From Apostichopus japonicus (Eukaryota; Echinodermata; Holothuroidea; Aspidochirotida; Stichopodidae): DNA of 64,000 nt. Location: assembly GCF_037975245.1 (NCBI RefSeq), contig NC_092580.1:11935501-11999500 (forward strand). The letters are read 5' to 3'. Both the position numbers and the translations under genes were made by a program. Below the pieces are notes generated by a model. That model was not told the origin of the DNA, did no database searches, and saw only the letters and a list, made by a program, of their open reading frames with translations. Every line of letters begins with the position of its first letter. Within the stretch, counting starts at the first letter, position 1. Shown here in pieces: positions 38,099 to 51,900 of this stretch.

Positions 38099-38850
38099 AA
38101 GGCGGAAATGGCAAAAGATCAAAATACGTCGAACGCCCTCTCTTGACACTACTTTTGCTCAGTTTGCAACTTCAGAGGAACAATAGAAAGAAATAGAAAT
38201 CATATAGACAAAAAGCCTTTCCGGTCAGATAATTACACGAAATTGGTGTATAACAAAGATATGGGTGGCCACTACTCCACGTCTAATTTTAATGTCAATG
38301 TGTGTTTCAGAGAGGACAAGAGAGTGGGCTGAAAAGAGGGGGTTTTCCAAGTTGTGCACTTATAAAGAACACGTATTTCTATCGGGTCCTTTGGGACCAC
38401 GTATCTCCCGAACGGAAGCAGATATGGACCTGAGAGTTGCAGATTTGGGCTCCTGAGCATCGATTACTCCCTATTACGTCTTTTGGGTTAAATCGATTTT
38501 GGGTCAATTTTTGGCAATTTTTATTTGCGCCAAAAATAGGTTTTTTGTCTGAAAAGTTAAAAAAGTACTTCTTTTTGGTACCCAATTCCAAAATAAACTT
38601 CAGATTCGTAATCAGCGTGTCGCGAACTACCAGAAAAGATACACATTTATCGATTTTGCGACAACAAGTTTTTGCACCTCAAACTTGAAAAAGTAAGACC
38701 GAAAAACTTTTACGACGAACAAAGGATTAAAATCTTTTGTTGTCCCTAAAAGTTTTTCCGTTTTCTATTGTTCCTCTGAAAAGTTGCAAACTGAGCGAAA
38801 TAAAGGGGCGCTCGACGCATCTTGCCAGTGATACGTGATTTCAAAGCAGT
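38099..38850. mobile_element. fold-back element at the left end of the 923-bp array
   Basis: The stretch 38105-38185 (ggcaaaaga..acgtcgaacgccct..gctcagtttgcaac..gaggaacaatag) is inverted at about 38765-38828. Inside lies a near-perfect hairpin with 28-base arms and a 2-base loop (gaaaaactttta.. to ..taaaagtttttc, about 38700-38757). The element looks like a non-autonomous inverted-repeat transposon whose right part was later amplified in tandem. The outer limits are approximate. Confidence 0.55.
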
Positions 38851-41800
38851 CAAATCAAACCTTTGTTTGTCATCTTGAGTTTTATCTTAACATTTATGAA
38901 TAAATGGGTCAAATTTTGGCATAAATTTTGGAAAAAACTGCTTACGGTTTTTATAGGTGAAAAAAACTTTTGTCGCAAAGGCGATAAATGTGTATCTTTT
39001 CTGCTAGTTCACGACACGCTGATTACGAATCTGAAGTTTATTTTGTAATTGGGTGTTTTGTGGGGGCGTGCATGGGGGGGGGCAAAAAAACTGATTTATG
39101 ATTTATGAACAAAAATAGAAACCATATAGACAAAAAGCCTTTCCCGGTCAGATAATTACACGAAATTGGTGTATAACAGAGATATGGGTGGCCACTACAC
39201 CACGTCTAATTTTAATGTCGATGTGTGTTTCAGAGAGGACAAGAGAGTGGGATGAAAAGAGGGGGTTTTCCAAGTTGTGCACTTATAAAGAACACGTATT
39301 TCTATCGGGTCCTTTGGGACCACGTATCTCCCGAACGGAAGCAGATATGGACCTGGGAGTTGCAGATTTGGGCTCCTGAGCATCGATTACTCCCTATTAC
39401 GTCTTTTGGGTTAAATCGATTTTGGGTCAATTTTTGGCAATTTTTATTTGCGCCAAAAATAGGTTTTTTGTCTGAAAAGTTAAAAAAGTACTTCTTTTTG
39501 GTACCCAATTCCAAAATAAACTTCAGATTCGTAATCAGCGTGTCGAGAACTACCAGAAAAGATACACATTTATCGATTTTGCGACAACAAGTTTTTGCAC
39601 CTCAAACTTGAAAAAGTAAGACCGAAAAACTTTTACGACGGACAAAGGATTAAAATCTTTTGTTGTCCCTAAAAGTTTTTCCGTTTTCTATTGTTCCTCT
39701 GAAAAGTTGCAAACTGAGCGAAATAAAGGGGCGCTCGACGCATCTTGCCAGTGATACGTGATTTCAAAGCAGTCAAATCAAACCTTTGTTTGTCATCTTG
39801 AGTTTTATCTTAACATTTATGAATAAATGGGTCAAATTTTGGCATAAATTTTGGAAAAAACTGCTTACGGTTTTTATAGGTGAAAAAACTTTTGTCGCAA
39901 AGGCGATAAATGTGTATCTTTTCTGCTAGTTCACGACACGCTGATTACGAATCTGAAGTTTATTTTGTAATTGGGTGTTTTGTGGGGGCGTGCATGGGGG
40001 GGGGGCAAAAAAACTGATTTATGATTTATGAACAAAAATAGAAACCATATAGACAAAAAGCCTTTCCCGGTCAGATAATTACACGAAATTGGTGTATAAC
40101 AGAGATATGGGTGGCCACTACACCACGTCTAATTTTAATGTCGATGTGTGTTTCAGAGAGGACAAGAGAGTGGGATGAAAAGAGGGGGTTTTCCAAGTTG
40201 TGCACTTATAAAGAACACGTATTTCTATCGGGTCCTTTGGGACCACGTATCTCCCGAACGGAAGCAGATATGGACCTGGGAGTTGCAGATTTGGGCTCCT
40301 GAGCATCGATTACTCCCTATTACGTCTTTTGGGTTAAATCGATTTTGGGTCAATTTTTGGCAATTTTTATTTGCGCCAAAAATAGGTTTTTTGTCTGAAA
40401 AGTTAAAAAAGTACTTCTTTTTGGTACCCAATTCCAAAATAAACTTCAGATTCGTAATCAGCGTGTCGAGAACTACCAGAAAAGATACACATTTATCGAT
40501 TTTGCGACAACAAGTTTTTGCACCTCAAACTTGAAAAAGTAAGACCGAAAAACTTTTACGACGAACAAAGGATTAAAATCTTTTGTTGTCCCTAAAAGTT
40601 TTTCCGTTTTCTATTGTTCCTCTGAAAAGTTGCAAACTGAGCGAAATAAAGGGGCGCTCGACGCATCTTGCCAGTGATACGTGATTTCAAAGCAGTCAAA
40701 TCAAACCTTTGTTTGTCATCTTGAGTTTTATCTTAACATTTATGAATAAATGGGTCAAATTTTGGCATAAATTTTGGAAAAAACTGCTTACGGTTTTTAT
40801 AGGTGAAAAAACTTTTGTCGCAAAGGCGATAAATGTGTATCTTTTCTGCTAGTTCACGACACGCTGATTACGAATCTGAAGTTTATTTTGTAATTGGGTG
40901 TTTTGTGGGGGCGTGCATGGGGGGGGGGCAAAAAAACTGATTTATGATTTATGAACAAAAATAGAAACCATATAGACAAAAAGCCTTTCCCGGTCAGATA
41001 ATTACACGAAATTGGTGTATAACAGAGATATGGGTGGCCACTACACCACGTCTAATTTTAATGTCGATGTGTGTTTCAGAGAGGACAAGAGAGTGGGCTG
41101 AAAAGAGGGGGTTTTCCAAGTTGTGCACTTATAAAGAACACGTATTTCTATCGGGTCCTTTGGGACCACGTATCTCCCGAACGGAAGCAGATATGGACCT
41201 GGGAGTTGCAGATTTGGGCTCCTGAGCATCGATTACTCCCTATTACGTCTTTTGGGTTAAATCGATTTTGGGTCAATTTTTGGCAATTTTTATTTGCGCC
41301 AAAAATAGGTTTTTTGTCTGAAAAGTTAAAAAAGTACTTCGTTTTGGTACCCAATTCCAAAATAAACTTCAGATTCGTAATCAGCGTGTCGAGAACTACC
41401 AGAAAAGATACACATTTATCGATTTTGCGACAACAAGTTTTTGCACCTCAAACTTGAAAAAGTAAGACCGAAAAACTTTTACGACGAACAAAGGATTAAA
41501 ATCTTTTGTTGTCCCTAAAAGTTTTTCCGTTTTCTATTGTTCCTCTGAAAAGTTGCAAACTGAGCGAAATAAAGGGGCGCTCGACGCATCTTGCCAGTGA
41601 TACGTGATTTCAAAGCAGTCAAATCAAACCTTTGTTTGTCATCTTGAGTTTTATCTTAACATTTATGAATAAATGGGTCAAATTTTGGCATAAATTTTGG
41701 AAAAAACTGCTTACGGTTTTTATAGGTGAAAAAACTTTTGTCGCAAAGGCGATAAATGTGTATCTTTTCTGCTAGTTCACGACACGCTGATTACGAATCT

Positions 41801-42695
41801 GAAGTTTATTTTGTAATTGGGTGTTTTGTGGGGGCGTGCATGGGGGGGGGGCAAAAAAACTGATTTATGATTTATGAACAAAAATAGAAACCATATAGAC
41901 AAAAAGCCTTTCCCGGTCAGATAATTACACGAAATTGGTGTATAACAGAGATATGGGTGGCCACTACACCACGTCTAATTTTAATGTCGATGTGTATTTC
42001 AGAGAGGACAAGAGAGTGGGCTGAAAAGAGGGGGTTTTCCAAGTTGTGCACTTATAAAGAACACGTATTTCTATCGGGTCCTTTGGGACCACGTATCTCC
42101 CGAACGGAAGCAGATATGGACCTGGGAGTTGCAGATTTGGGCTCCTGAGCATCGATTACTCCCTATTACGTCTTTTGGGTTAAATCGATTTTGGGTCAAT
42201 TTTTGGCAATTTTTATTTGCGCCAAAAATAGGTTTTTTGTCTGAAAAGTTAAAAAAGTACTTCTTTTTGGTACCCAATTCCAAAATAAACTTCAGATTCG
42301 TAATCAGCGTGTCGCGAACTACCAGAAAAGATACACATTTATCGATTTTGCGACAACAAGTTTTTGCACCTCAAACTTGAAAAAGTAAGACCGAAAAACT
42401 TTTACGACGAACAAAGGATTAAAATCTTTTGTTGTCCCTAAAAGTTTTTCCGTTTTCTATTGTTCCTCTGAAAAGTTGCAAACTGAGCGAAATAAAGGGG
42501 CGCTCGACGCATCTTGCCAGTGATACGTGATTTCAAAGCAGTCAAATCAAACCTTTGTTTGTCATCTTGAGTTTTATCTTAACATTTATGAATAAATGGG
42601 TCAAATTTTGGCATAAATTTTGGAAAAAACTGCTTACGGTTTTTATAGGTGAAAAAAACTTTTGTCGCAAAGGCGATAAATGTGTATCTTTTCTG
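38190..42695. repeat. tandem array of a 923-bp unit, about 4.9 copies
   Basis: Units recur exactly every 923 bases (the landmark gatatgggtggccac falls near 38258, 39181, 40104, 41027 and 41950). Copies differ by only a few substitutions. Each contains the 28-base-arm hairpin and a larger inverted repeat of about 100 bp: caaaataaacttcagattcg at about 38588 is mirrored at about 39030 across some 270 bp. Open frames of 62-128 codons are shared by the copies. Because the copies are almost identical, this does not show selection, and I do not regard them as genes. The array is cut off in the fifth copy at 42695. Confidence 0.9.
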
Positions 42696-42699
42696 GTAA

Positions 42700-42780
42700 A
42701 ACAGATTTGGACCCGGGAGTTGCAGATTTGGGCTCCTGAGCATCCATTACTTCTTGTTACGTCATTTGGGCGAGGTTAGG
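42700..42780. repeat. diverged fragment of the 923-bp unit
   Basis: Directly after the array breaks off, cagatttggacccgggagtt and the following 60 bases repeat the unit's internal segment (as at 42112-42180) with several differences. The junction joins a young copy to an older one. Confidence 0.7.
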
Positions 42781-42923
42781 TGAGGTTTCGTGTTATATTT
42801 TAATTGTGTTATATTTACTTGTTATTTTATCTTTCATAATTAGTTGTGCTCACAAAAGTTAAGTAGTTTTGGTGGGACAATAACGACTATGATACTTCTA
42901 GTAGTTAATGTGTTGTTACTAGT

Positions 42924-43696
42924 CTAGGGATGCACCGGATATCCGGTCCGGCCGGACTATCTAACCGAATAATGAGCAATTATCCGGTTCCGGCCGGATA
43001 TCTTACAAAATCCGGCCGGATCTTTTCCAAAATCTGGCCGGATCTTTTTCAAAATCTGGCCTGAATTATCCCTTAAAAAGGTGTTGGTATATTAACTTAA
43101 ATCAATTTTTAAATCAAAAATTTCCAAAAATTAATAAAAACATTCAAAGTAAGGAAAAATTAGGTTTAATATGTTCAATTTAATTTTCTCAATGGTCTGA
43201 CCCACTGTTTCTATAATGATCAACCAAAATAGTACAACTCCTGTAATAATATGAAGCTCTTTTTTTTGTACAGATATATTGCAATGTAAAAATTTGTTAC
43301 CAAATAATGAATAATAACAGACAATTCTAAATACAGATAGTAGTGTTATTACAACAATTAAATTATCGTTTTATTCAGTACAGTATAAAGTATGAGATTT
43401 GTGAAATGTAGCTTCCTGTTTTAAAACAAACTTCCGATAGGTGGTATGCAGTATTTTTCCAGCAAACAAATTTACATACTGTTTCAAGCTTGTCAACAAT
43501 TATGTTGTAGTTATTTAAAAAAAAAATGTAGATTACACCACTTCAAGTCATATTTTATCTCATAAAATGGGGTCTTAATTTCACCTTCTTTATCATATGC
43601 GTATACCTCACCTAGGATTTGCTCCTTGTTCCATACTTCTACTTCTTAGGAATGATTTTCTTTTGTGTAATGAAAACAATCCGGTTCCGGTCCCTA
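42924..43696. mobile_element. hAT-like non-autonomous element
   Basis: The left end is ctagggatgcaccggatatc followed by several ccggccgga words. The right end is ccggttccggtccctag, roughly inverted. Flanks gttactag (42915-42922) and gttactac (43697-43704) agree in 7 of 8 bases and could be a target-site duplication. The interior is AT-rich without a transposase frame. Confidence 0.55.
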
Positions 43697-43704
43697 GTTA
43701 CTAC

Positions 43705-45911
43705 CTTTATAGATGGTTTGATGCCTTCCTGGTAGCTCTTGGGTGTTTCAAGGTCGGAAACCTCCAGGAGAGAATCTCAAGACCTATCCGGTCTACTTTG
43801 GTGCTCGGCAAGTGAGCGACATCGTCATACAAACGGGGTTCGGCTATTTGGGGGTTTAATTGAGGGGCGTATTTAATTAAGGCTAAGTTTTAAGTTTAAT
43901 TGTATAACATTTTCTCATTTTTCCTGGGTTGCTCGTTTATCACCGACAACTAAGTAAGTATCCTTGCTTGTGTTTTTTAATAAAACAAGGAGACAGCAAA
44001 AGCATGCCATAAATTTTTGAGTCCGTTTGAACTTCTTTCTGGGTCATTCTTTTTGGGCTTGACCTAAGTTACATATATATATCATAGACTTATAATTTTT
44101 TCAAGTTTTGGCCCAAAATCCTGACTTTTTCGATTCTTGCCATAATCATGCTGCATATGGAGTGGTTCCTGCTGATTATATAGAAGGGGTAAAATTGTTA
44201 CTATTCATTACGGGATGCTTTTCGATGATTTCTCTGAGATGACTTTCAAAGAAAAGCGAAAAAAACATATGTAGTAGTGATCAATTTTAATCGCAATGTT
44301 AGCATAATTTATAATTAGGCCTTATAGTCACATATAAGAACATATACGAACAATTAGTGAATGATAGACTTACGTAAACAGGCATCTGAATTCGGGGATT
44401 CAAGATGTTTTTTTCATCCTGGCAGCTGATTTGGAATGAGAGAGACAACACAGACATAATTATTCAATAGCTACAAACTAATACTGGATGCCGTCGCGTG
44501 ATACACAACTTGGATCGCTAGATTTCTCTGGCATTGTTCTCTTTGTGGACTCGCCGAAACTCAGCTAACAATCAGATCAAGAGAGCCATTTGATTTAACG
44601 CTGAGAATTTTGCAGGAATAAACAGAGACTCGGAAGACTCTCCCCCACTTCTAATGCAAATGTTTGAGAGGGAGTACCAATACATGAAGCCCAATTACTC
44701 TACTTTTGGTCAAGACAAACCCACATATGATTTTTTTCTGTAAGATCTTAAGTGAGGTCCTATCGTACTTGTTAATGTCAAATTTGGAACAGACATTGAC
44801 ATTTCAGTCAGGATGTTACAAGCAATGTGTCACACACACACACACTCATCCACCTGTATGACTACAAAGGTTACGATTATCATAGAATCCAAAACGCAGG
44901 ATCAATAACATTCATGTCCTGAGAAACTCCTGGTGTTATGAAGTCTTTCCTGGTTCTCCTCGCAAATCGTATCCAGAGTTTCCAATACCTCTCGGTACTT
45001 TTTCGCTTATTATTTTTTGGTGGAGGTCAAAGGTCATTTGGCATTACCAGGGGTCAAATTGTGGAAATCTTGTTGCTAAGAAGAATTCAGAATACATTAC
45101 CAGGGGTCAAAAAAGAAATCAGATCTACTATAGGTTTTTCTTGTAGGATTCACCTATATTACAATACTTTAAACAACTTAAAAAGTTTCGGGAAATATTA
45201 CTAACATTCTTTAAAAAACATCTATTGCAGGACTTCAATGAGACACAAACTTTCATACTTATGGCTTTCTCAAACTTTCTACACAGACCCTGTCAAAATA
45301 TGTGTGTTAGCTAAACACAAAAACTGAAAGACTATCTTCAAATGAAAATACCACACTTAAATTGTGATACAATAAATATTAAATATGGACTGAAAGTATG
45401 GTTGTTTAAGAAATTTTTAAGATTCTTGTCTCTACATGTTAAAACAGCCTCAGCAACCACTCTATCATTAAAATGATTTTGAAATGAGTACAATAAATAA
45501 AACTAATTTTTTTCCTATAAATTAAAATTTCAATGTCATGTATTTAATGATGATGTTGATGATGAAAAATGTTTCAATATTTTGAGTTAGAAAAAGAGGT
45601 ATATAATTTTTTTAATGCTCCAGTGTTATAACATCAAAAACGAAAGGCTTTCAACCTCATTGCACAGTGTGTCTAAAATTATCTGTATATAATAAGCTGC
45701 ATTTGTTTTTCTTATCGTTATGTTAATAAGCTGTAACCTTTGACCTTTTGGCCAATTGATGAGGTCATCTGTATATATATAGCACATAGACTGCTTATGA
45801 TTCTGTCGTGGTCCATATCATGCCTTCTCTTGCTCTAAGTTCCTTTACAGGCAAGTGTGACTTTTCATATAAATATACAGTAGCTATCTGAACACCTTTC
45901 TCAAAGACTGT
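43705..45911. other. gene-free stretch before the RBR ligase gene
   Basis: No exon was recognised. The phrase cattaccaggggtcaaa occurs twice near 45042 and 45095. The right part probably includes the 3' untranslated region of the minus-strand ligase. Confidence 0.5.
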
Positions 45912-48900
45912 TTACGACACAGCCACTGGTCTGCGTCCTGTAATGTTCTTTGCAGATAGTAATTTATAAACTCCTGGAAGTGCCCCAGTGACCTCCTTTA
46001 ACCTTTGCTGTCCAGTCTGTACCAATCTCTCCAAGCGTTTAGTGAATTCAAAGTATTTCAGATGTTCTTCTCCTGTCAAAATCTGGGTCGAGGAGCAAGA
46101 AAAACAGAAGAAAAATAGTAAACATGAAAAAATATTTATGATTATACTCGTGCTATGCTTTACAAAATATCGCTGGAATTTTTCTCTGAATGCCAACTTC
46201 CAAGTGAAATGGAAAAAATTTGTGCAAAACCAATAGGTAGTAAAAGACCATCAGTGCAAAATTGTTCGGTAGTAGCGCTGGTTATTGGAAAGTGTGACAG
46301 GTGAGTTTTAAAGAAATTAAATGCAACTCTCTGAGAACTGGAGAAAGTAGTGTCAACAAATGAAATTTGTTTAATTTAACCTTATATAACTTGAATTTGT
46401 TTCTTGGGTATATAAAGGACACAAACCATTGACAGCAGTTTTGCATCCTTAACATTCAGTGGAAGGCTGAACATTACTTACATTACGCAACCGTTGAGAA
46501 ATGAATCCAAGTTTATCGATGGTGTCTTTCCATCCCGAGTTTCGTAGTCTCAGTTGTCTTGTCTTGCCGGTGGCGATGAGAACATTCAAGTACTCCAATA
46601 TGAAACAGATCTGTGGCGAAAGGTGAGGAGGGATGAGAAATGATTTCAAGTAGGTATTAAATATCACCCTATGTCTCTATAAACATTCAGGGATCCAACT
46701 TACATCCTAATATTCATTTCAAGTTGCATACTCGTCAATCTAGCTATATATGTGGTCTCAATCATTTGGTTGGTCCTAGCTAGCGAGTTATTCAATCATT
46801 TAATGTGGTACAGACCATTTTGTGTCCCGCAAATTAAACATATTGAGTTAGTTTCATTCTGCAAAGTTTATGCCAATTTCCATCATTGTAAGTGCAAGTT
46901 TGGTAGACCAGTGCCCCAAGCCTTTCACTGTATTTTGTTTGTATCTGGCATTTTTGCACACCCCCATCTGGTCTTTGGTAATGACCCAGTAGGTAAGTTG
47001 ATGCCATGTGGTAGCACTCTCTCTATACCACATACCTGCTGCCAAACAGATCTCTTTACAGTGTTGCTCTATGTTGGAGCATTGTAGGTTTTAATACACA
47101 CAGCATCTTATGTTGTTTACTATATAGCCTAGCTTAGGAGCCATTTGTTATGCGATGTTGCACCATTAGTAGTCCTACATTTGTAATCTGCCTCTTATAT
47201 TATTCTGTGGCAATTAAGGGCCTTGTAGCAGCTTTTAATGATATTGCTAAATTGCTAGCATTACTACTCTAGGAGGTTAGTCCTAGCCAGTGCATGGCTT
47301 AACTAGAAGTTCATACATGCTAGTAATATTTGGATGGATGGATGGATGATTACTGAAGTTACTTGTTGAGGGTAAGTTTATTCAGACTAACGAAACAAAT
47401 TGTTTTCAGACTTTCAATCTTTCCTTACATGGTCAAGTGTGGTATAACAGGACTGCAATAGTAAATTCCACACGAAAACACAGATTCAAAGAGGGCATCA
47501 AGAGTTTGATTAAGTTTCAAGATTGATGCCGAAAGAAGCATACACGACGATGGCAGTGGGAAACAAGATGATGCCATAGGTTAAAATCGCAAATTTAAAA
47601 AAAAAATAAAGAGACGTCCTTAAAGAATATTCACGAGAGAGAAAAAAGATCCGAAATAGGGTTGCTATTATTATGCAATTCCAAACTGCTCATGATATTT
47701 TACATAGTAATAATGAAGGTACTAACCTCATTGAATAAACTGCTTGCAGATTCACATAGCCTTAAAATGTCTTCAAACTGTCTCATCTCTTCGCTGGAGG
47801 CCAGCCATGTTAATGAGTAAGACTTCTTAAATGCTGAGAAGTTGCATTGTTTGATCTTGGGTAGATGTCTGTTGGTGGTTTTTAAGTATTGGTAATACTA
47901 CAAATAGAGAGGTAAAAATAGGAATTTTTTTCCAAGTTTAAAGAAACAAATTACTACCACAATGTGAAAAGTAAAAATAATATTAAACAAAAATGTTGTA
48001 AGACACATGATAACAAATTCACATAATAACAAATTAAACAAATTCTTCAAATAATATTAAAGCTTCAATAGCCAGAGAACTAGTCCTCCTTAAGCTACTG
48101 GTCTTAAACCTGTTAATCCCCACAATGTCTCTGGCAAATGTGAAAACTTGTTTAATTTGTATGAAACCTTTTGCAGTTCAGTTTTTCAGTATATTGCTAT
48201 TACTCACATATTAGATAATAAGCACATCATAGTAAGAACATGAACCATTGAGGTCAAAGGAGTAAATTGAAAACCTCTAGTGGACCTGACAAATCCATAT
48301 AAAGATAAAGCTTTTTTGTTATAGTCTGGACATTTTTGTTTCTCCTTTCGCCTTCCAGTTATCAATGCAGGAGAGAAACAAATTCACAAAGAACCACAAG
48401 GACAACGACCTACCACTCGTAATCCGATGCTCTCTGCGGAAGTTGTGACTTCCCCAGCGGCCATTCTTTCTTTCCTCCTTTGAGTGGCAGCGAGAAGATA
48501 CATCTCCACAGACGATCTCTTCCTGCCGGTGAGAGAGACACTCTGAAACAGTATCACACAGAGTGAGTTAGATTTATATAGTTAGACTGTCATTGAAGAT
48601 ATTGACACAGTCAAAAACATCATTGTATATACATATAAAGGCATCTTTCATTTGAATTCATTGATAGCTTTAATGCAAACACATGGGAAAGCAACTCTTT
48701 AACAAGAGAGGTATATGTTTTCTTTGTCTACAAGTAAACATAGGACAACAACTGAACTACCCATTACTATCAGTGGGGATGTGCATAAGGTGAAGGTGTG
48801 AGGTGGGGACCGGAGGTGAATGGGTGAGGTGGGGACAGGAGGTGAATGGGTGAGGTGGGGACCGAAGGCCATGGCCCCTCCACATATCATCTTCAGTAAG

Positions 48901-51900
48901 GGTGCAATGGTTCAGTTGAGAGAACTTTAAATATTCAGCCATGGAAGAATTTGACCACTGCAAGAGATGTACATCCCCTACCTCTCTACCCTCACACACA
49001 GTGCTTATGAGCACAGCCTTGCATTAAGAGCTACAAATATAGACTTTAATTCATACAAAGAATATGCCTCAGAATGCACCATTTGAAATCTAAACTAGTC
49101 ATTTCTTTTCCTGAGGGAGGACCCCAGACACTATACATGGGGGTTGGCTTCAATGACCCTCGCTGACACACACCTTACTTTATAAAACCCTTGGTTCGCT
49201 GCTGAACCATTCCATTATTAAGGGTCATGCTCATACCTAAATCGGTACTGTTACCATAGCAACAGGCAGCCTTCACAGACACCAAGATGAACAGAGTATA
49301 GAGAGTTTACAACTGAACTTACCACTGTTGGCATTTGCATGCAGTCTTGCCAATCATCCAAATGATCCCTCCAAGAAGACAGACATTCCCAACAATATTC
49401 ATGATTACAGAAACAGCACATCATGTGCATGCAGCCTCCATTCTTCTCTACAGGATAGCTACACTGCGGACAGTGCTTAACCTCCACGGTTGTGATTCGA
49501 TCCTCTCCTACGTCTACACCTGGACAGCAAGAAGAAAAAACAAGAAAAGTATTGTTACTGTCAAAATAATATCTCCCCAGCCATAGGAAAGAAGTGGCTT
49601 AGAGCATCTTATCGCAGTTAGACGTAAGTCTTAGTGTACATCTGATGGAAAAATGCTTTTCCATGACCAAAAGAATGTATTACCTTTGCATACATCCATC
49701 ACAAACTTTCTTCATATGGTTATTTATGTGCGAATATATGAATGATTGGGGGTGTGTCATAGCATCTATCGGAGATGTAACAAGTCATTATATTTTAACT
49801 TTCTAGTCAGTGTATTATCTCTATTGGGGGAGAAGCTCATGAACCGATTCCAGTCTACAAACTTTTGAAATTACTTAACTATATGTGACAACACTGGTAT
49901 CTACAGATATGAATATTCAAGTATTCATGATCAAAGTGTGGATATGAGCAAATGTGCAATGAAGCAAATCTTGCCTATCACATTTTTTGTGTGATTACTA
50001 AAATCACAAAACTTTCTTCATTTATGATTCTTTACGACACATTACCTTTAACTGATGACTCACATTAAAAACATATTTTTTAAATGATACCAACATTAAG
50101 CTCACCACTCTCATCCAGGCTCAGGCTGCATATATACAAACTTAATCATTTCTCTGTGTCCCTATATCAAGACCCATTACACAGTTTAAAATCTGTTAGT
50201 TTTTTTTATGTGTTGCTTCAAAGTACCTTACCTTTGTTTTTGACATAGTCTTTGTACTCTGCAGCTTGCTGGCAGGTAGCCGGCCAATGGACGCTCTCCT
50301 TACAACCGTGGCACCAGGAGTAACCACACTCGCAATGAATCACATTCTTCTGGTCATCCCCATTGTGAGGTGGTCTGGTGCCCTTTACTCGCACCATTCT
50401 GCTACACAGGGGGTTTTGACACCATTCCCAATTCCTCTGTCGACTCAGGAGACGACTCCTTCGTAGTCGAGCGTAGAGGGGGAGACATGGGTCGGGTAGC
50501 AGAGACAGCTGAGTGGTTGCATCTACAGGAGTATCACATTCATAGGCCTGTGTATATAAATGATCAAAACAATAAAGATATTTAATTCCGTTAAGTAAGA
50601 CGGTAAGGAAATAAAGTCATTTTCAAGTTTGTTTAAAGTCTTACCAAGCAAAAAGAACAAGTCACTGTAAAATTGTAATGGAGGGTCACACAGAAGGGAG
50701 ATTAGACAGGGAAGGGGAGGGAGGGGCAATGAGGAGAGGGGCTTGTCAGAAACAGGAGAGGACTAAATATATCTTTCTGTTTCTTTCAGTTGAAAGTGAT
50801 AAAAGCAACCTTCGTTGTAATCTCTACAACATTGCAGGGTTGAAGTTGTCTAATCTTACCGGACATTTCATGTTCGCATCTCCTTGTTGAGTCCTCGATG
50901 CGACATGTTGCTGCCAACAAGCTCCACAGAACCAATGAGAACACTTTCTGAGAGCTGTGGCCGATGGTACGGTGCCCTCGGTATCGACGATGTCATCAAA
51001 GCAGATCTCGCACATCTTCGGAGGAGTTAGCGCACACGGTCGGTAACTGCTGAAGGATCTGGCTGAAGAATTCTATCGAAAAAGAGTAAACCGACTTGTA
51101 GATGTGGTAATATTGTAAAACACCTGATAAATGTAGTAGACACATCGTATGAACATGTAAAGTAAACCGACTGGTATATGTGGTAAAATTGTAAAACGCC
51201 TGATAAATGAGTTAACTGGCTGGTACATGCGGTAAATTGCAAAACACCTGATAAATATAGAACACACACATGATATTAAACTGTAAAGCATATGGCAATT
51301 GGCATATGGCAAATAGCATATGGCAAGATTAATACCTCTACGAAATATAAACTACACTCAAGTAGTTAATAAACATCCGAAAAATGAAACTAGTAGCAGT
51401 AAGGTGAAACAAAAATCAAAATTCTTTGACACAAGAACTAAGACTAAAGTTGAACCATATTCAGTTTTTCTTCAGCATATTTTGGAATCGACCCTGAAAG
51501 TGGATTAACAAGTATTAAACGTTCACCAATGAATTCCTGATTTTATAAAATTCCTGATTTTATAATAAAAACCCTCGTTTACCTCTTCTTGATGTACCAT
51601 ATCGTCCACTACTTCAGCTTCTGGTTTACAATAATACTGCCATCCTAAGAGGCTGCTTACGGTATCGAGTCTAATCGTTTCTTTCGGTTTTCTAGATTTC
51701 ACATTGTACTCTTCCATTGGTCTGTGAAACAAAAAGGAAAAATCAAGGAAGTCAAAACCAAATATTCACAGTTAAAGGAGACTCGCGTACAAAGAAACGT
51801 CTCATGCCGGTAATTTGACCTAGTTTCGAATGAGGTGTAACAGAAGTGTTAGACACCACCATTGATCCCAGAAAATACACACACAGCTTGCTACCGTCGG

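Noticed and set aside
39188-41457. Repeated open frames of 62-128 codons in each 923-bp unit
   Set aside because: They exist only because the units are near-identical copies. They overlap on both strands, have no recognisable domain, and the shared substitutions show no coding pattern.
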